From: Oleispirillum naphthae
GTDB taxonomy: Bacteria; Pseudomonadota; Alphaproteobacteria; Rhodospirillales; Rhodospirillaceae
DNA length: 64,000 bases
NCBI GenBank assembly: GCA_027864655.1
Contig: JAQAZG010000001.1
Coordinates: 372,001 to 436,000, forward strand
Reading direction: 5' to 3'
Shown here: positions 15,327 through 23,525 of the stretch, piece after piece
How positions within the stretch are numbered: the first letter of the stretch is position 1
How the letters are laid out: each line of letters starts with the position of its first letter
Notes under the pieces: generated by a model
Databases searched by the model: none
What the model was told of the DNA's origin: nothing
What the model saw: the letters and a program-made list of their open reading frames with translations, nothing else
Translations under genes and position numbers: made by a program

Positions 15327-16606
15327 GCTTCTTCCAGCTCGCCCAGGGCGTCGCGGCCGCTGTTGAACACCGCGAGATCGAGCTCGCCCTCCGACTTCGC
15401 CACCAGGGTGGCGACCATGCCGTCGCCGACGACGTTGAGCGAGGTGCGCGCCATGTCGAGCACGCGGTCGATGCCCGCGATGATCGCCACGCCCTCGAGC
15501 GGCAGGCCGACCGAGGACAGCACCAGGGAGAGCATGATCAGGCCCGCGCCCGGCACGCCCGCGGTGCCGATGGAGGCCAGCGTCGCGGTGAGGATGATGG
15601 TGACGTAGTCTCCGCCCGACAGGTGCACGCCGAACACCTGCGCCACGAACAGCGCGCAGACGCCCTGGTAGAGCGCCGTGCCGTCCATGTTGACGGTGGC
15701 CCCGAGCGGCAGCACGAAGCCCGACACGCCCTGGGAAATGCCCAGGTTCTTCTGCGCGCAGGACATCGTCACCGGCAGGGTGCCGGAGCTCGAGGTGGTG
15801 GTGAAGGCGACGGTGGCCGCCTCGGCGATGCCCTTGTAGAACTTCAGCGGGTTGAGCCCCACCGCGCGGATGGCGAGGCCGTAGACCAGAAGCGCATGCA
15901 GGATGCAGCCGAGGTAGACGGCGACGATCACCATCGCCAGCGGCAGCAGCAGGTCGAGGCCATAGGTGCCCGCGGTCCACGCCATCAGCGCGAACACGCC
16001 GAAGGGGGCGAACCAGATGACGATGGCGGTGAGCTTGTAGATCACTTCCGCCAGGGCATTGAAGGCGTCGCGCACCTTTTCGCCGGGCTTGCCCGACATG
16101 TTGATCGCCAGGCCGAACAGGATGGCGAAGAAGATCACCTGCAGCACGTTGCCCTTGCTCATCGCCTCGATCGGGTTGGTCGGGATGAGGGCAACGAAGG
16201 TGTCCACCAGGGACGGGGCCGCCTTGGGCGCCACCGCCTTGGCCGCGCCCATGTCCACCCCGGCGCCGGGAGCCATAACGGTGCCGAGCGCCAGACCGAT
16301 GGTGATCGCGACGGCGGTGGTGAGGAGGTAGAGAACGATGGTCTTGATGCCGACGCGGCCCATCTTCGCCGGGTCGCGCATCGAGGTCACGCCGCTGACC
16401 AGGGAAACGAAAACCAGCGGCACGATCAGCATCTTGATGCCGGAAATGAACGCGGTGCCGATCGGCTTGACCGCCGCCGCCGACTTGCCGAACACCAGAC
16501 CGACGATCAGGCCCAGAACGAGGCCGGCGAGAATCTTCTGCCACAGGGGAATGGCGTTCCACATCCCCAACGGACCGGGTTTCTTCTGCGAGGTGCCTTG
16601 AGACAC
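15323..16606 (-). CDS. Dicarboxylate/amino acid:cation symporter (DctA/GltP family)
   Basis: This 427-residue secondary transporter has about eight membrane helices and two re-entrant hairpins. The first hairpin shows a serine-rich AFTTTSSSGTLP signature and the second GTAGVPGAG; NMDGTALYQG is the cation-binding helix motif (N-M-D-G-T). Members import glutamate/aspartate or C4-dicarboxylates with Na+ or H+; the exact substrate is open. The longest frame reaches 16654, but the GTG at 16604-16606 is the likely start since GGAGG lies 7 bases before it. A 6-bp hairpin (16631-16648) sits about 25 bp upstream of this start. Confidence 0.9.
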   Translation of the reverse strand: MSQGTSQKKPGPLGMWNAIPLWQKILAGLVLGLIVGLVFGKSAAAVKPIGTAFISGIKMLIVPLVFVSLVSGVTSMRDPAKMGRVGIKTIVLYLLTTAVAITIGLALGTVMAPGAGVDMGAAKAVAPKAAPSLVDTFVALIPTNPIEAMSKGNVLQVIFFAILFGLAINMSGKPGEKVRDAFNALAEVIYKLTAIVIWFAPFGVFALMAWTAGTYGLDLLLPLAMVIVAVYLGCILHALLVYGLAIRAVGLNPLKFYKGIAEAATVAFTTTSSSGTLPVTMSCAQKNLGISQGVSGFVLPLGATVNMDGTALYQGVCALFVAQVFGVHLSGGDYVTIILTATLASIGTAGVPGAGLIMLSLVLSSVGLPLEGVAIIAGIDRVLDMARTSLNVVGDGMVATLVAKSEGELDLAVFNSGRDALGELEEA

Positions 16607-16696
16607 GGTGATTCCTCCATATCGGATAGTCCGGCGTCGTTGCGCCGGTTTCACGCTTTTAAAAAAGAAACTTCCGAATGATACGCTATCGGCGGA

Positions 16697-17659
16697 TTAC
16701 AACCACTTCTTTCGGCGGAAGTAGAGGAACGGAATCGCTGCGGAAGCGAACATCAGGCCGAGTGCCCACGGATAGCCGAGATGCCATTTCAACTCCGGCA
16801 TGAAGGCGAAGTTCATGCCGTACATGCTGGCGATCAGGGTCGGCGGCAGGAAGGCCACCGAGGCCACGGTGAGGATCTTGATGACGTTGTTCTGCTCGAT
16901 GTTGATCATGCCGAGCGTGGCGTCGAGCAGGAAGGCCACCTTGGTGGAGAGGAAGGTGGCGTGCTCGGCGATGGACGTGACGTCGCGCATCAGGGTCTTC
17001 ATGCGCAGCTTCACCTCCTTGCGGATGCTGGTCTGCCCGCCGAGGAAGAGGAGCAGGCGGTTCAAGCCGAGAAGGCTGTCCTTCGCCTTGGTGGCGAGAT
17101 CGCCGGCGCGGCCGATGCGCTGCAGGATGTCCTTGAGGCCGGAGCCGCTCGCCCCCTCCTTGCGGAAGATGTCGCGCGAGATCGCCTCGAGATCGGCGGT
17201 GGCGCTCTCCAGCACGTCGGCGAGGCGGTCGGCGATCTGCTCCAGCAGGCCGACGAGGGCGACCTCGCCGGTGCCGACCAGGGCGGGCTGGCGGGCGAGG
17301 CGGCGGATGAACATACCGAAGGGCAGCGGATCGACATAGCGCACCGTGAGGAGGCGGCTGCCCGCGAGGATGAAGGTGACCGCCGCGGCCTCCGGCTCGT
17401 CGGTCATCGCGCGGGTGAGCACCGGCATGGTCATCACCTGGGCGCCGCCGTCCTCGTAGAGGCGGCTGGAGACCTCGATCTCCTGCATTTCCTCGTGGGT
17501 GGGGATATCGACGTTGAGCAGCCGCGAGATCGCCGTCTCGTCGTCCCGCGACGGCGTCAGGAGGTCGATCCACACCGTCTGTTCCGGCAGGGAGTCGAGC
17601 GCGCCCTCCACCACGGTCTGGCGCAGCAGTCCCTGATCGAAATGAAACAGCGTCAACAT
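16697..17659 (-). CDS. corA: CorA family divalent-cation transporter
   Basis: This 320-residue protein has a large acidic N-terminal cytoplasmic domain, a long helix rich in charged residues and two C-terminal membrane helices. The selectivity motif Y280-GMN(F) ends the first helix, and the chain closes with a basic FRRKKWL. CorA proteins form pentameric Mg2+ (also Co2+/Ni2+) channels; ZntB-type zinc transport is a possible alternative. The start at 17659 follows GAGGAGG. The gene has its own promoter about 180 bp upstream and a structured leader with a small proline-rich ORF (separate entries), which suggests post-initiation control. Confidence 0.92.
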   Translation of the reverse strand: MLTLFHFDQGLLRQTVVEGALDSLPEQTVWIDLLTPSRDDETAISRLLNVDIPTHEEMQEIEVSSRLYEDGGAQVMTMPVLTRAMTDEPEAAAVTFILAGSRLLTVRYVDPLPFGMFIRRLARQPALVGTGEVALVGLLEQIADRLADVLESATADLEAISRDIFRKEGASGSGLKDILQRIGRAGDLATKAKDSLLGLNRLLLFLGGQTSIRKEVKLRMKTLMRDVTSIAEHATFLSTKVAFLLDATLGMINIEQNNVIKILTVASVAFLPPTLIASMYGMNFAFMPELKWHLGYPWALGLMFASAAIPFLYFRRKKWL

Positions 17660-17701
17660 GGCGGCCTCCTCGCAAAAATGCCGGGGGCGGGCCGCATTCC
17701 G

Positions 17702-17782
17702 TCAGAGACGGCTCTCCTCGGCCCTCGACCGCCCCGCGGCGGAAGCGGAAATGAACATCGGACTGGGAGGTTCGGTCATCAT
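17702..17782 (-). CDS. Possible 26-aa proline-rich leader peptide before corA
   Basis: This short frame in the corA leader starts MMTEPPSPMF and ends at TGA 42 bases before corA. An AGGGA Shine-Dalgarno lies 8 bases upstream, inside the 3' arm of the leader stem (17790-17795). Acidic/proline-rich N-termini stall or destabilise ribosomes at low Mg2+ in the E. coli MgtL leader peptide of mgtA. A similar role for corA is an inference from this likeness and position. Chance occurrence cannot be excluded. Confidence 0.4.
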   Translation of the reverse strand: MMTEPPSPMFISASAAGRSRAEESRL

Positions 17783-17789
17783 CTCAGTG

Positions 17790-17837
17790 GTCCCTGACTT
17801 CGGCCCCGGCGGGGCGGCGCGCGCCGCCGCTAGGGAC
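17790..17837 (-). promoter_or_regulatory. Structured RNA leader of corA
   Basis: On the minus strand GUCCCU (17837-17832) can pair with AGGGAC (17795-17790). This encloses a 16-base GC palindrome (17813-17828). The outer stem would begin at about the second transcribed base and would hide the Shine-Dalgarno of the small leader ORF. No known riboswitch family was recognised. Confidence 0.4.
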
Positions 17838-17844
17838 GCCGCCG

Positions 17845-17873
17845 TCCTAACCCTTTTCGCTGCGCCTTGTCAA
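17845..17873 (-). promoter_or_regulatory. Sigma-70-type promoter of corA
   Basis: On the minus strand a perfect TTGACA (17873-17868) is followed after exactly 17 bases by TTAGGA (17850-17845). This puts the transcript start near 17838 and gives corA a leader of about 180 bases. Confidence 0.6.
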
Positions 17874-17886
17874 CCGCGCCGGCCGC

Positions 17887-19938
17887 TCAGCGCTGGCGGA
17901 TCACCAGCAGCGTCATGTCGTCGTAGACCGGCGCGTCGCCGATGTGCGCGCGCACCGCGGCGATCACCGCGTCCTTGATCGCCGAAACCTCCGCCGGGGC
18001 GTGGCGCAACAGCTCCTCTTTCAGACGCGCGACGCCGAAGAGAAGGCCGTTCGCATCCGCCGCCTCGGTGATGCCGTCGGAATAGAGCACCACCAGGTCT
18101 CCGGGGAAGAGGTCGGCGGCGGCCACCCCGGTATACGCGCCGATGCGATCGACGAGACCGAGCGGCAGACCGAGCTCCAGGGTGTCGAGTTCCTCGATCG
18201 TGCCGGAGCACCGCAGAATCAGCACCGATTCGTGCTGGCCGACGATGTGCAGGCGCCCCGCCACGCCCGCCGGGAGGTCTTCCTCCCCGGCGCCGCGCGG
18301 GCGGTAGTCGAGCAGCGCGAAGCTCAGGTTCTTCTCGCAGCCCAGGCGCCGGATGTTCTGGTACATCGCGCGGTTGAGCACGTCCAAGAGGCGCGGCAGG
18401 TCGTGTTCCTCCGCCGTCACCAGGGTGCGCACCGCGCTCTGCGCCAGAAGCATCACCACGCCGCTTTCCAGCCCGTGGCCGGTGACGTCGCCGATGCCGA
18501 TGCACACGCCGTCGCCATCCGCCAGCACGTCGTAATAGTCGCCGCCGACCTCGGTGGCGGGCTCCATGAACGCCGCGATGTCGAGAGGCGCGACCTCGGC
18601 CAGTTCCTCCGGCCGCGGCAGCAGCATGCGCTGCAGCCGCCGCGATACGTCGAGCTCGGTGCCGAGGCGGAGATTCTCCTCGTTGAGGCGGTCGTTGAGA
18701 ATTTGAATCTCGTGGTGCGCCTGGTCGAGGCTGTGCAGCGCCTGCTCCGTCTCCTCCTTCTCGCGGATCAGCATCACCTGCTTTTCCACTTCCATCTCGC
18801 GCAGGGTGAGCGCGTTGCGCTTGAACCCGGCGAGGGTGCGGGTCATCTCGGCGATTTCGTCTTGGCCGTCGTCGGCGGCGATGTCGCGCTCCCAGTTGCC
18901 CTCCGAGACCTCGCGCATCAGCGCATTGAGGCGCAGCAGCGGGTCGCGGATGCTGCGGGCGATCAATCCGCCAGCCGCCAGGCCGACCAGAAGCAGCAGC
19001 AACACGCCGGCGCCGGTGATCGCGAGGGTGATGTTCATGTCCCGCTTGAGGCTGTCCTGGAGTGCGCCTTCACGCGCGGAGACCATCTCGACGAGATGGT
19101 CGGCGCTGCGGTTCATGCCGATCCTGTAAAGGGACAGGAACCCATTCGCGGTCTGCGTGCGCCTATCGACCAGCGTCTTGATCCGCGCGGTCTCCATCAT
19201 CATCCCGCGCAGGGCCCGCTGCGCTCCCCGGAAGTCCTCGGAAAAGCCGCTCCGCTCGTCCAGCAGAACGGCCAGTTGCAGGCACTCGCCGACGCGCCGG
19301 AGAGCGGCCACCGCCTGCACCGCGCCCAAGCCTTCCCGCGAGTTCATGAACGCCAGGATCGCCGTACGTGCCTTGGCGAATTCAAAACGCGCCTGCAGCA
19401 GGTTTTCATGTATCCCGGGCGGAAGGTCCGGCTGTTCGGCCAGGCGCAGCAGGCGCTGTTGCATCAGGTCCTCGGACGAGGACAGGTAGCCCGTGTACAG
19501 TTCGTGCGCGGACATCGACAGGGCGGTGACCTTGCCGAACGCCTGAAGGTAGCCCTCGAAGGACAGGTGCAGACGGCTGGGCTCGAGGTCCAGGGTCTCC
19601 GTCCGGCCGATGAACGGGTCGAGGGTGCGCTCCACCTCTCCCGCCATGACGTTGAATTGCGCGATCTGGCTGGTATCGCCGCTCCGCAGGAAGGAATCCC
19701 CCAGAACCCCGAGGGTGTTGATGGCATGGCGCATCGCCGTGGCCTTGCGGGTCTGCTCCCGCAGGGCGGCGGAATCCTGGCGGTAGTCCCGGGTCAGCAG
19801 CGAAACCTGCCACCCCGCGACGACCATCACCGCAACCGCCAGGGTATAGAGAATCAACGTATAGAAAATGCGCCGCCGAATCGGAACCCGCCGCAACCGC
19901 GCCTGCAAGCCTCCCCGGCTATCCCCGTCTTCGTTCAT
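17887..19938 (-). CDS. HAMP-domain PP2C-type phosphatase, RsbU/SpoIIE-like
   Basis: This 683-residue membrane protein has, in order: a membrane helix (about 24-46), a ~240-residue mostly helical extracytoplasmic sensor, a second membrane helix (about 289-310, ITGAGVLLLLLVGLAAGG), HAMP (to about 363), a coiled coil with ALHSLDQAHHEIQILND, and a C-terminal PP2C_SIG phosphatase. Metal-binding motifs are present: TEVGGDYYDV, GIGDVTGHGLESG and VVLYSDGITEAAD. In RsbU systems this enzyme dephosphorylates a STAS-domain antagonist. The STAS gene is directly upstream (37 bp), and an ATPase and a diguanylate cyclase precede it, so the four form one signalling operon. The sensed signal is unknown. Confidence 0.9.
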   Translation of the reverse strand: MNEDGDSRGGLQARLRRVPIRRRIFYTLILYTLAVAVMVVAGWQVSLLTRDYRQDSAALREQTRKATAMRHAINTLGVLGDSFLRSGDTSQIAQFNVMAGEVERTLDPFIGRTETLDLEPSRLHLSFEGYLQAFGKVTALSMSAHELYTGYLSSSEDLMQQRLLRLAEQPDLPPGIHENLLQARFEFAKARTAILAFMNSREGLGAVQAVAALRRVGECLQLAVLLDERSGFSEDFRGAQRALRGMMMETARIKTLVDRRTQTANGFLSLYRIGMNRSADHLVEMVSAREGALQDSLKRDMNITLAITGAGVLLLLLVGLAAGGLIARSIRDPLLRLNALMREVSEGNWERDIAADDGQDEIAEMTRTLAGFKRNALTLREMEVEKQVMLIREKEETEQALHSLDQAHHEIQILNDRLNEENLRLGTELDVSRRLQRMLLPRPEELAEVAPLDIAAFMEPATEVGGDYYDVLADGDGVCIGIGDVTGHGLESGVVMLLAQSAVRTLVTAEEHDLPRLLDVLNRAMYQNIRRLGCEKNLSFALLDYRPRGAGEEDLPAGVAGRLHIVGQHESVLILRCSGTIEELDTLELGLPLGLVDRIGAYTGVAAADLFPGDLVVLYSDGITEAADANGLLFGVARLKEELLRHAPAEVSAIKDAVIAAVRAHIGDAPVYDDMTLLVIRQR

Positions 19939-19975
19939 GCCGACGCTCCCCTCATCCCCGGCAGGGGGCGTTTCC

Positions 19976-20320
19976 TCAGCGGAACTCGACGACCAGAGAC
20001 GGCATCAGCCGCCGCAGATTCTGCAGCGACTTGCCCTGCCACGGAATCGCGCCGGAACCGATGATGGTGAGCGCCAGGTCGCCGCGGTTGCGCGCCTCGA
20101 TGACGAATTTCGACAGCACCGCGATGCCGGAGCTGTTGAGGAATTCCAGGGCCGAGAGGTCGAGGGTCATCGCCGTGGCGTCCTCGGCGGCATTGGCCAG
20201 GAGAGCGACGATCGGCGCGTATTCCGCAATGCCGTTCAACCGCAACGTCCCCGACAGGGTCACCAGGTGCGCCCCCACGTCGCACCGTGCCGCATAATTC
20301 TCTCCCGAAAACTCCGTCAT
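19976..20320 (-). CDS. STAS-domain protein, anti-sigma-antagonist-like (slr1659-type)
   Basis: This 114-residue single-domain protein has a STAS-like core. MTLDLSALEFLNSSGIAVLS holds the helix start where RsbV/SpoIIAA proteins are phosphorylated; the candidate site is one of the two serines of NSSG. It resembles the cyanobacterial slr1659-type regulators that sit beside an ATP-binding partner and a PP2C phosphatase. It is probably the switch protein, phosphorylated by the upstream ATPase and dephosphorylated by the downstream phosphatase. The true output partner (sigma factor, cyclase or other) is not visible. A GAGAGAG stretch precedes ATG 20320. Confidence 0.78.
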   Translation of the reverse strand: MTEFSGENYAARCDVGAHLVTLSGTLRLNGIAEYAPIVALLANAAEDATAMTLDLSALEFLNSSGIAVLSKFVIEARNRGDLALTIIGSGAIPWQGKSLQNLRRLMPSLVVEFR

Positions 20321-20396
20321 CTCTCTCGTCTCTTTCCTGAGATGTCCGCGCCGTGCGGCGCCGACAGTTGCTTCCGCATATCCCCCCGGCTTGCGC

Positions 20397-20969
20397 CTAG
20401 ACCGCGAGACAGACCTGCGTGGTCACCGCCTCGCCGCCGCCGGGCGCCGCCTCGAACCGCCAGGCGAGGCTTGCCGCGTAGTCGATGATCATGGTGATCA
20501 GACCGAGGCCGGAGGCATCCCCCGAGACCGCCATCGCCTCCACCTTGTGGAAGTAGATGTCGGCGGGGTCGCTCTGCTGCAACTCGCCGATGAACCGGCG
20601 GTAGGCCGCGGCAGAGGCGGCGGAGGCGACATTGGTTTCCTCGAAGACGATGCGGTCGGCCTGCAGCACCAGGCGGATGGTGATCGGCAGGGAATTGCTC
20701 TCGCTGTATTTCATCGCGTTTTCGAGCAGCTCGTTGGCGATGTAGCTGACCGCGCCCTTGACCGTGGACTGGCGCGTCGCGCTGGCCGGATCGGCCTCGT
20801 CCTTCGGGAAAAAAGTGGTCACATAGTCGGAGAGAAAGTCCGCCGACAGGCCATTGTTGCGCCAGCGCTGCTGCAACGGCAGCAGACTCGGGGAAAAGCA
20901 GAGCAGCAGGCTTTCGAGGGCCGCGCCTTCCCCCTCGCAGGACTGAAACGCGCCGAACGTATCCCCCAT
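20397..20969 (-). CDS. GHKL ATPase, RsbW-like/slr1658-type regulator
   Basis: This 190-residue protein has a Bergerat-fold ATP site. The N-box is YIANELLENAMKYSE at about residues 76-90, and the G-box is SGLGLITMIIDYA near residue 155; no phospho-accepting His box is present. It is longer than RsbW and has an N-terminal ~70-residue segment. With the STAS protein 76 bp downstream and the PP2C phosphatase after it, this would be the kinase of a partner-switch, as in the slr1658/slr1659 pair. It starts 15 bp after the diguanylate cyclase stop. Confidence 0.78.
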   Translation of the reverse strand: MGDTFGAFQSCEGEGAALESLLLCFSPSLLPLQQRWRNNGLSADFLSDYVTTFFPKDEADPASATRQSTVKGAVSYIANELLENAMKYSESNSLPITIRLVLQADRIVFEETNVASAASAAAYRRFIGELQQSDPADIYFHKVEAMAVSGDASGLGLITMIIDYAASLAWRFEAAPGGGEAVTTQVCLAV

Positions 20970-20984
20970 GCTTGGCGTCCTCCG

Positions 20985-21863
20985 TCAGTTCGATTGCAGA
21001 TCGTCGGGCAGTTTGATCGCGTTGCGTCCATCCCGCTTCGCCAGATAGAGCAGATTGTCGGCGAGCGACAGAAGGTCGGCCCAGTCGCCGTCGCGCTCCG
21101 GCGTCATCGCCGCCACCCCGAGACTCAGCGTCACCCGGCCGTCGTCGGCATCGGCATAGGGGATTCCGGCATCCCACACCGCCTGGCGCAACGCCTCGGC
21201 GATCGCCCTGGCGCCTTCGAGATCGGTGTCGGGCAGAAGCAGCAGGAATTCCTCGCCCCCCATGCGCGCCACCGAGTCGGCGGTGCGGTGGCACACGCAC
21301 CTCAGCAACTCGGCCACCTGCTTCAGCGCTTCATCGCCCTGGGCGTGGCCATAGGAATCGTTGTAGCCCTTGAAGTGGTCGATATCCGCCATCACCAGGG
21401 CGATCGGACGGGCGGCGCGGGCGCAGCGCCGCCACTCCGCATCCAGGCGCTCGTCGATTTCGCGGCGGTTGAACAGCCCGGTGAGCGGGTCCACCCGCGA
21501 CAGGGTTTCCGCCACCGCATAGCGCCGCAGCCACTGCGTGTCGATCGCATCGCTGTGTTCGGTGATCGTCTCGACGAGAAGCTCCAGATCCGTCTTCTGC
21601 TGGCGCACCGCGCCGAGCACGTGCGACAGGCGGCGCTCCGCGACGACGCGGTCGCGCACCTCGACCCGCAGCTTGGCGTTGGCCGCATAGAGCGACGCCT
21701 CGATCATGTCGCCATGTTCGATCGACGTAGCGAGGGCGATGTCGAGGTCGGAGCAGGTCTGCTCCAGTTCCTCGATTCGGTGCCTGAGACTCTGGTTTTC
21801 CTTCGCCAGCTCCGCCAGCTGTTCGGTCAATGCTGTGGTATCCGACGCGTCCGACCCGCCCAT
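20985..21863 (-). CDS. Diguanylate cyclase (GGDEF), soluble with N-terminal coiled coil
   Basis: This 292-residue protein has an N-terminal ~120-residue coiled coil (TEQLAELAKENQSLRHRIEE...) and a C-terminal GGDEF domain. The domain has DPLTGLFNRREID, ADIDHFKGYND and the active-site loop GGEEF. The inhibitory-site RxxD is intact: RTAD lies five residues before GGEEF. So it should make c-di-GMP from two GTP with product inhibition. The frame continues to a TTG at 21917 (18 more residues). ATG 21863 is taken because the extra part looks non-conserved, though its Shine-Dalgarno (GGGAAGAGG) is distant. It heads the ATPase-STAS-phosphatase operon, suggesting that the switch controls the cyclase. 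Confidence 0.88.
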   Translation of the reverse strand: MGGSDASDTTALTEQLAELAKENQSLRHRIEELEQTCSDLDIALATSIEHGDMIEASLYAANAKLRVEVRDRVVAERRLSHVLGAVRQQKTDLELLVETITEHSDAIDTQWLRRYAVAETLSRVDPLTGLFNRREIDERLDAEWRRCARAARPIALVMADIDHFKGYNDSYGHAQGDEALKQVAELLRCVCHRTADSVARMGGEEFLLLLPDTDLEGARAIAEALRQAVWDAGIPYADADDGRVTLSLGVAAMTPERDGDWADLLSLADNLLYLAKRDGRNAIKLPDDLQSN

Positions 21864-21940
21864 TCGCGCAAGCAACCTCTTCCCTTCCGCGTGTCTCGAA
21901 GCCGTTTCATAGCACAAGAGGCCCCGGACGAACCAGGAGA

Positions 21941-21961
21941 TTGGCGTGACGGTTACGCCAA
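21941..21961. promoter_or_regulatory. 7-7-7 inverted repeat between divergent genes
   Basis: Perfect 7-bp arms TTGGCGT (21941-21947) and ACGCCAA (21955-21961) are separated by 7 bases. The repeat lies in the gap between the diguanylate cyclase operon (leftward) and paaK-iorAB (rightward). The size fits a dimeric repressor or activator site; no family was recognised. Confidence 0.4.
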
Positions 21962-22101
21962 AACCACCCTGGGGGCGGAGTCGCCGCAGGTGTTTTTTTG
22001 CAGAGATGCGAATTTGGAAATCTGCTATTCTCCGCGCCCAACCGTGCGTTCGCGTTTCCGATTCAACCCGAAAACCGCAATCGTCAGCGCCGGACGGCTG
22101 T

Positions 22102-22139
22102 GCCGGTGAAGCAACTTCCGGGTAACGGAAGGTTCCGGC
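22102..22139 (+). promoter_or_regulatory. Nested hairpin in the paaK leader
   Basis: An inner perfect 6-bp stem (22115-22120 with 22126-22131, loop GGTAA) is enclosed by GCCGG/CCGGC (22102-22106 with 22135-22139). It lies 59 bases before the paaK start. It may be a structured leader or attenuator; no known riboswitch signature was found. Confidence 0.3.
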
Positions 22140-22197
22140 GAACCGCGGATGTCCACGCCGGGCACCGCATGCAACGAGGTTTTAGGGGGGATCCTTC

Positions 22198-23511
22198 ATG
22201 AAACGCGGCCTCTCGGCCGGGCGTGTCCTCGACCCCATCGAGACCGCCAGCCGCGACGAAATTTCTGCGCTGCAACTCTCCCGTCTGCAATGGACGGTCA
22301 AGCACGCCTACGACAACGTACCTCACTACCGTGCCAAGCTGGATGCCGCGGGCGTCCGGCCGGAGGACATCCGCGCGCTTTCCGACATCGCGCGCCTGCC
22401 CTTCACCACGAAGGAGGACCTGCGCCAGAACTATCCCTTCGGCCTGTTTGCCGTGCCGCGCGAGAAGGTGGCCCGCATCCACGCTTCCAGCGGCACCACC
22501 GGCAAACCCACCGTGGTCGGCTACACCAGGAAGGACATCGACACCTGGGCGCAGCTGATCGCGCGCAGCATCCGCGCCGCGGGCGGCGTGCCGAGCGACA
22601 TCGTCCACGTCGCCTACGGCTACGGCCTGTTCACCGGCGGCCTCGGCGCGCACTACGGGGCGGAGGCCTACGGCTGCACGGTGATCCCGATGTCCGGAGG
22701 CCAGACCGAGCGCCAGGTCAAGCTGATCTCCGACTTCAAGCCCGACATCATCATGGTCACGCCGAGCTACATGCTGGCGCTCGGCGACGAATTCCGCCGC
22801 CAGGGCGTGGACCCGCGGGCGAGTTCGCTCAAGATCGCGATGCACGGCGCGGAGCCGTGGTCGGAGGCGATGCGCGCCGAGATCGAGGACACCTTCGACA
22901 TCGATGCGCTCGACATCTACGGCCTGTCCGAGGTGCTCGGCCCCGGCGTCGCCAACGAATGCGTCGAGAGCAAGGACGGCCTGCACCTCTGGGAGGACCA
23001 CTTCTACCCCGAGGTGATCGACCCGGAGACCGGCGAGGTGCTGCCCGACGGCGCGCACGGCGAACTGGTGCTCACCTCGCTGACCAAGGAGGCGCTGCCG
23101 ATCCTGCGCTACCGCACCCGCGACCTCACCCGCCTGATGCCCGGCACGGCGCGCAGCATGCGCCGCATCGAGCGCATCAACGGCCGTTCCGACGACATGA
23201 TCATCTTCCACGGCGTCAACGTCTTCCCCTCGCAGATCGAGGAGCTGGTGCTCGCCGACAAGCGCCTGTCGCCGCATTACGTGCTGGAGCTCGGGCGCAA
23301 GGGCAAGCTCGACACCCTCGACGTCATCGTCGAGACGCGCCAACCGCCGGAGGCGGACCCCATCGCCGTGGACAGCTGCGCCAAGGACCTGGCGCGTCAC
23401 GTCAAATCGATGGTGGGGGTTTCCGTGGGCGTGCGCATCGCCGACCCCGGCACCATCGAGCGTTCGATCGGCAAGGCGAAGCGGGTCATCGACCTGCGCC
23501 CGAAGGATTGA
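22198..23511 (+). CDS. paaK: Phenylacetate (arylacetate)-CoA ligase
   Basis: This 437-residue adenylate-forming enzyme of the PaaK group has the P-loop HASSGTTGKPTVVGYT at about residue 95, YGLSEVLGPG in the core and a C-terminal lid with GRSDDMIIFHGVNVFPSQIE. It joins phenylacetate or other arylacetates to CoA with ATP giving AMP and PPi. Directly behind it, iorA and iorB make arylacetyl-CoA from arylpyruvates, so the operon handles aromatic amino acid breakdown products. No other paa genes (paaABCDE) are near, which argues against the aerobic phenylacetate pathway as its local partner. ATG 22198 follows AGGGGGGA. Confidence 0.93.
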   Translation: MKRGLSAGRVLDPIETASRDEISALQLSRLQWTVKHAYDNVPHYRAKLDAAGVRPEDIRALSDIARLPFTTKEDLRQNYPFGLFAVPREKVARIHASSGTTGKPTVVGYTRKDIDTWAQLIARSIRAAGGVPSDIVHVAYGYGLFTGGLGAHYGAEAYGCTVIPMSGGQTERQVKLISDFKPDIIMVTPSYMLALGDEFRRQGVDPRASSLKIAMHGAEPWSEAMRAEIEDTFDIDALDIYGLSEVLGPGVANECVESKDGLHLWEDHFYPEVIDPETGEVLPDGAHGELVLTSLTKEALPILRYRTRDLTRLMPGTARSMRRIERINGRSDDMIIFHGVNVFPSQIEELVLADKRLSPHYVLELGRKGKLDTLDVIVETRQPPEADPIAVDSCAKDLARHVKSMVGVSVGVRIADPGTIERSIGKAKRVIDLRPKD

Positions 23512-23525
23512 GGGAGAACACCGCC

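Noticed and set aside
15301-15345. Frameshift or fusion between the HIT gene and the symporter
   Set aside because: The genes are convergent and only their stop codons overlap (15323-15326); both products are full length.
22149-23525. Continuous frame that would fuse 459 residues to IorA
   Set aside because: It overlaps paaK in another frame and has no family match; iorA has its own Shine-Dalgarno and the family N-terminus at 23526.
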